Shown: positions 62,087 through 64,000 of the stretch, one piece after another
How the letters are laid out: each line of letters begins with the position of its first letter
Position numbering within the stretch: the first letter of the stretch is position 1
Notes under the pieces: model-generated
The model's database searches: none
Told to the model about the DNA's origin: nothing
Seen by the model: the letters and a program-made list of their open reading frames with translations, nothing else
Made by a program: the position numbers and the translations under genes
Origin: Bdellovibrio sp.
Lineage (GTDB): Bacteria > Bdellovibrionota > Bacteriovoracia > Bacteriovoracales > Bacteriovoracaceae
Direction of reading: 5' to 3'
DNA length: 64,000 nucleotides
Assembly: GCA_016187935.1 (NCBI GenBank)
Contig: JACPIU010000014.1
Coordinates: forward strand, 124,001-188,000

Positions 62087-64000
62087 CTATTCTTTCAGCC
62101 CTATATTGTATTGATAGGTTTGAAGCATATTCTCCGATGTTATATCTGTAGAAAGCATGATCTCCATGAATTCATAGAGCGGAATGACTTCGTCCATAAC
62201 ATAATTTGTTAAAGCACTTTGGATGTCTGTAGCTGCCAGTCTATTTTTGAAAATGCTTCTTCCGCAAGTTGCCGACAGGAGATAGCTCCCATCGGGACTC
62301 ATAATCAAGCGATAGGGATATAGATGAGCAAGCGTTGGCATCAATCCCTCATTGGCATATCTCCAGTTTTTTCCGCCATCTTCAGTCACAATCACACCTG
62401 GGTCATGGAGGGCGACAAAAATTCTGTTCGGATATTTGGGATCAAGAGCGATAGCATCAACACCACCGCCAAAATTAATCATGACATAGTCCTTGTATTG
62501 CAAGGTTGCCGGAGCTGTTTGAGCATTCTCCTTATTGTTGAGCAAAGACAACCAAGTGGAACCTTGGTCGTAAGTCACGTAGAGCGCATTTTCTGCACCA
62601 TTCGTGAGATGGGGATATTGAGAATTAGTGCCTGCATAGATGATCTGGGCATTCGAGGGATGCAGGGCAATTGTCCAAACCATTTTTCCTTGAGCAACAC
62701 TGTTTTCTAATGAGTCTTGGATTCCCTGAGTGACATTTCCATTAATCGAGTTAAAGGATTTTCCTGCATCAAGACTCAGGTAAACCCCTTCTCCAAGAGT
62801 TCCCACCACCATAATATTATCATTAACAGGAGATACCTTGATGTCAGAAATGATGCGATCTGGAACGCTTGTGATCTTGGTAAACGTTTTACCAGCATCG
62901 GGTGAAAACCATAGTCCTGTCGCCCAGCATTTTTTACCTTCATCACTTGCCTTGTAGTACATTCCTCCCAGGGCCCACTTCTTATGTTTACTGGATGTGC
63001 CAGGGCCAGCATTGCAGGCCCCTTGAACACCCGGCCCTGCACCAATAAAGATCCAATCGCTGGATTGTGGATGAACGAGAATAGAACCGATGGAAAAAGA
63101 AACTTCGTCCACATTCAGCTCATCCCAACTCATTCCTCCGTCTGGTGAGCGGTACAAATATGAACTAGTACCATCAAAATCTCCCCCTCCTGCATAAACG
63201 ATGTCATCATTCTGAGGATCGACCGCAATGACGTTGAACATACCCGTAAGGATCGTTGGTGACCAAGATTCGCCGCCATCCACTGAACGGAAAACACCAT
63301 TATCTGATGCCGCGTAGGCCTTTTGCGTATTATTCTTGGCAATGCTTACGGCCCTAATGGGATGGACCTTGAGACCTTTATTTATGACATGACTTGGTGG
63401 AAACGTCTTGCCTCCGTCCGTCGAATAGATCATCCCCAGGACCCCGTCAGTAGCATACACCCGATTAGGATCGCTGGGAGCAACGGCGGCCGTAACCATT
63501 CCAAACACAGGTGAATGTTGTGACCAAGGTAACTCATCTCGCCCGTAATTCGCGGAGAGCTTAATCCCGAGCTGACTATAAACCGCAACTTTTGCAGGTG
63601 CATTGGTTTGTGGGAAAAATAAAATTCCGCGCACCATATCGCCGAGAAGTGCCGTTCCGGGCTGCCATTCATTCATCGATGTGTTCAGATAATTGCGCCA
63701 AAAAAAGCGCCCAGAGTCCGTCGTCAGATAAACAAGACCATCCATCTGAGGATGGAATTTTATCTCACGCACAATCTCTACTGTGCCACCAAAGGAAAGT
63801 CCTGCGCCATAGGCTTCCCAAGTTTTTCCGCCGTCAGGTGAAGACAAAAGCGTTTGTTCTGCTGTTTTTGCTCCTGTTTTTCCAAGGTAAGTCCCGGCCA
63901 AAAGATGGAGTTTATTGTGAGGATTGATGGCCAAAGCACCAATCAATCCACCGCCATCGGCCATTCTTTCTATAACTTCTCCCGACAACGGGTCTCTTTT
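62087..64000 (-). CDS. BNR/Asp-box beta-propeller protein 3 (partial)
   Basis: At least 637 residues, open to the right edge of the window, so the N-terminus and any signal sequence are missing. It is a more distant paralogue of propellers 1 and 2: SPDGGKTWEA, STDGGKTFPP, SVDGGESWSP, SPDAGKTFTK, TEDGGKNWRY and the blocks GAGPGVQGAC, CWATGLWFS and CGRSIFKN. The final Cys pair of the other two (CQNC, CTNC) is absent. Its own promoter and any partner gene lie outside the window. Followed by the TolB-like gene. Confidence 0.8.
   Translation of the reverse strand, partial: KRDPLSGEVIERMADGGGLIGALAINPHNKLHLLAGTYLGKTGAKTAEQTLLSSPDGGKTWEAYGAGLSFGGTVEIVREIKFHPQMDGLVYLTTDSGRFFWRNYLNTSMNEWQPGTALLGDMVRGILFFPQTNAPAKVAVYSQLGIKLSANYGRDELPWSQHSPVFGMVTAAVAPSDPNRVYATDGVLGMIYSTDGGKTFPPSHVINKGLKVHPIRAVSIAKNNTQKAYAASDNGVFRSVDGGESWSPTILTGMFNVIAVDPQNDDIVYAGGGDFDGTSSYLYRSPDGGMSWDELNVDEVSFSIGSILVHPQSSDWIFIGAGPGVQGACNAGPGTSSKHKKWALGGMYYKASDEGKKCWATGLWFSPDAGKTFTKITSVPDRIISDIKVSPVNDNIMVVGTLGEGVYLSLDAGKSFNSINGNVTQGIQDSLENSVAQGKMVWTIALHPSNAQIIYAGTNSQYPHLTNGAENALYVTYDQGSTWLSLLNNKENAQTAPATLQYKDYVMINFGGGVDAIALDPKYPNRIFVALHDPGVIVTEDGGKNWRYANEGLMPTLAHLYPYRLIMSPDGSYLLSATCGRSIFKNRLAATDIQSALTNYVMDEVIPLYEFMEIMLSTDITSENMLQTYQYNIGLKE

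Overview
The window reads as a chromosomal segment of a Gram-negative (diderm), respiring bacterium with moderate G+C. The gene set fits the Bdellovibrionota / former deltaproteobacterial lineages best: a b558-type sdhCAB operon with one cytochrome subunit, a prkA-yeaH-spoVR operon, many Ser/Thr phospho-signalling and FHA proteins, and many secreted or lipoprotein hypotheticals. The lineage is an inference from gene content; there is no rRNA in the window. I saw no tRNA, rRNA, CRISPR array, transposase or phage genes.

Region 1 (0-27 kb) is mostly core. It holds a zinc-ribbon protein, queE, an SprT-like/DUF2786 protein and a large FHA-RDD membrane protein. Then come sdhCAB and a minus-strand run of PP2C phosphatase, LytM/M23 peptidase, secA, an acidic protein with a YbjQ-like end, and glpD. 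These are followed by prkA-yeaH-spoVR, a FecR protein with a beta-barrel-like end, a TPR-like secreted protein and a large secreted unknown. Region 2 (27-33.5 kb) carries rpoH, rpsO, pnp, dut, a small protein, a [2Fe-2S] ferredoxin, a secreted coiled-coil protein and an SDR enzyme. The SDR gene ends inside a 127-bp nested palindrome. Region 3 (33.8-43 kb) has a gingipain-type C25 protease, a class III nucleotide cyclase (with a candidate small RNA antisense to its end), a radical SAM enzyme, a secreted protein with about 12 repeats, a 21-bp inverted repeat, and a papain-like protease broken into two frames.

Region 4 (43-64 kb) is the most interesting. Two copies of a two-gene cassette (a giant BNR/Asp-box beta-propeller lipoprotein plus a small membrane-anchored partner that begins DHSM...LHYV) flank a regulator pair: an FHA-sigma54 activator and a transmembrane Ser/Thr kinase. 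A third propeller paralogue runs off the right edge. I find matches to the sigma54 -24/-12 promoter (GG-N10-GC) directly upstream of propeller 1, propeller 2, a 10-Cys secreted protein and a TolB-like lipoprotein, with a weaker one before a PilZ protein. This predicts a sigma54-dependent cell-surface regulon driven by the neighbouring activator and kinase. The region also has an ABC-2 exporter preceded by a 21-residue transmembrane micro-ORF, and several genes interrupted by single-base frame breaks, two of them at short A-runs.

Taken together the window is rich in protein-phosphorylation signalling: two FHA proteins, PP2C phosphatase, PrkA, a transmembrane Ser/Thr kinase and a PilZ protein. 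The sigma54 regulon is the best candidate for an undescribed system.
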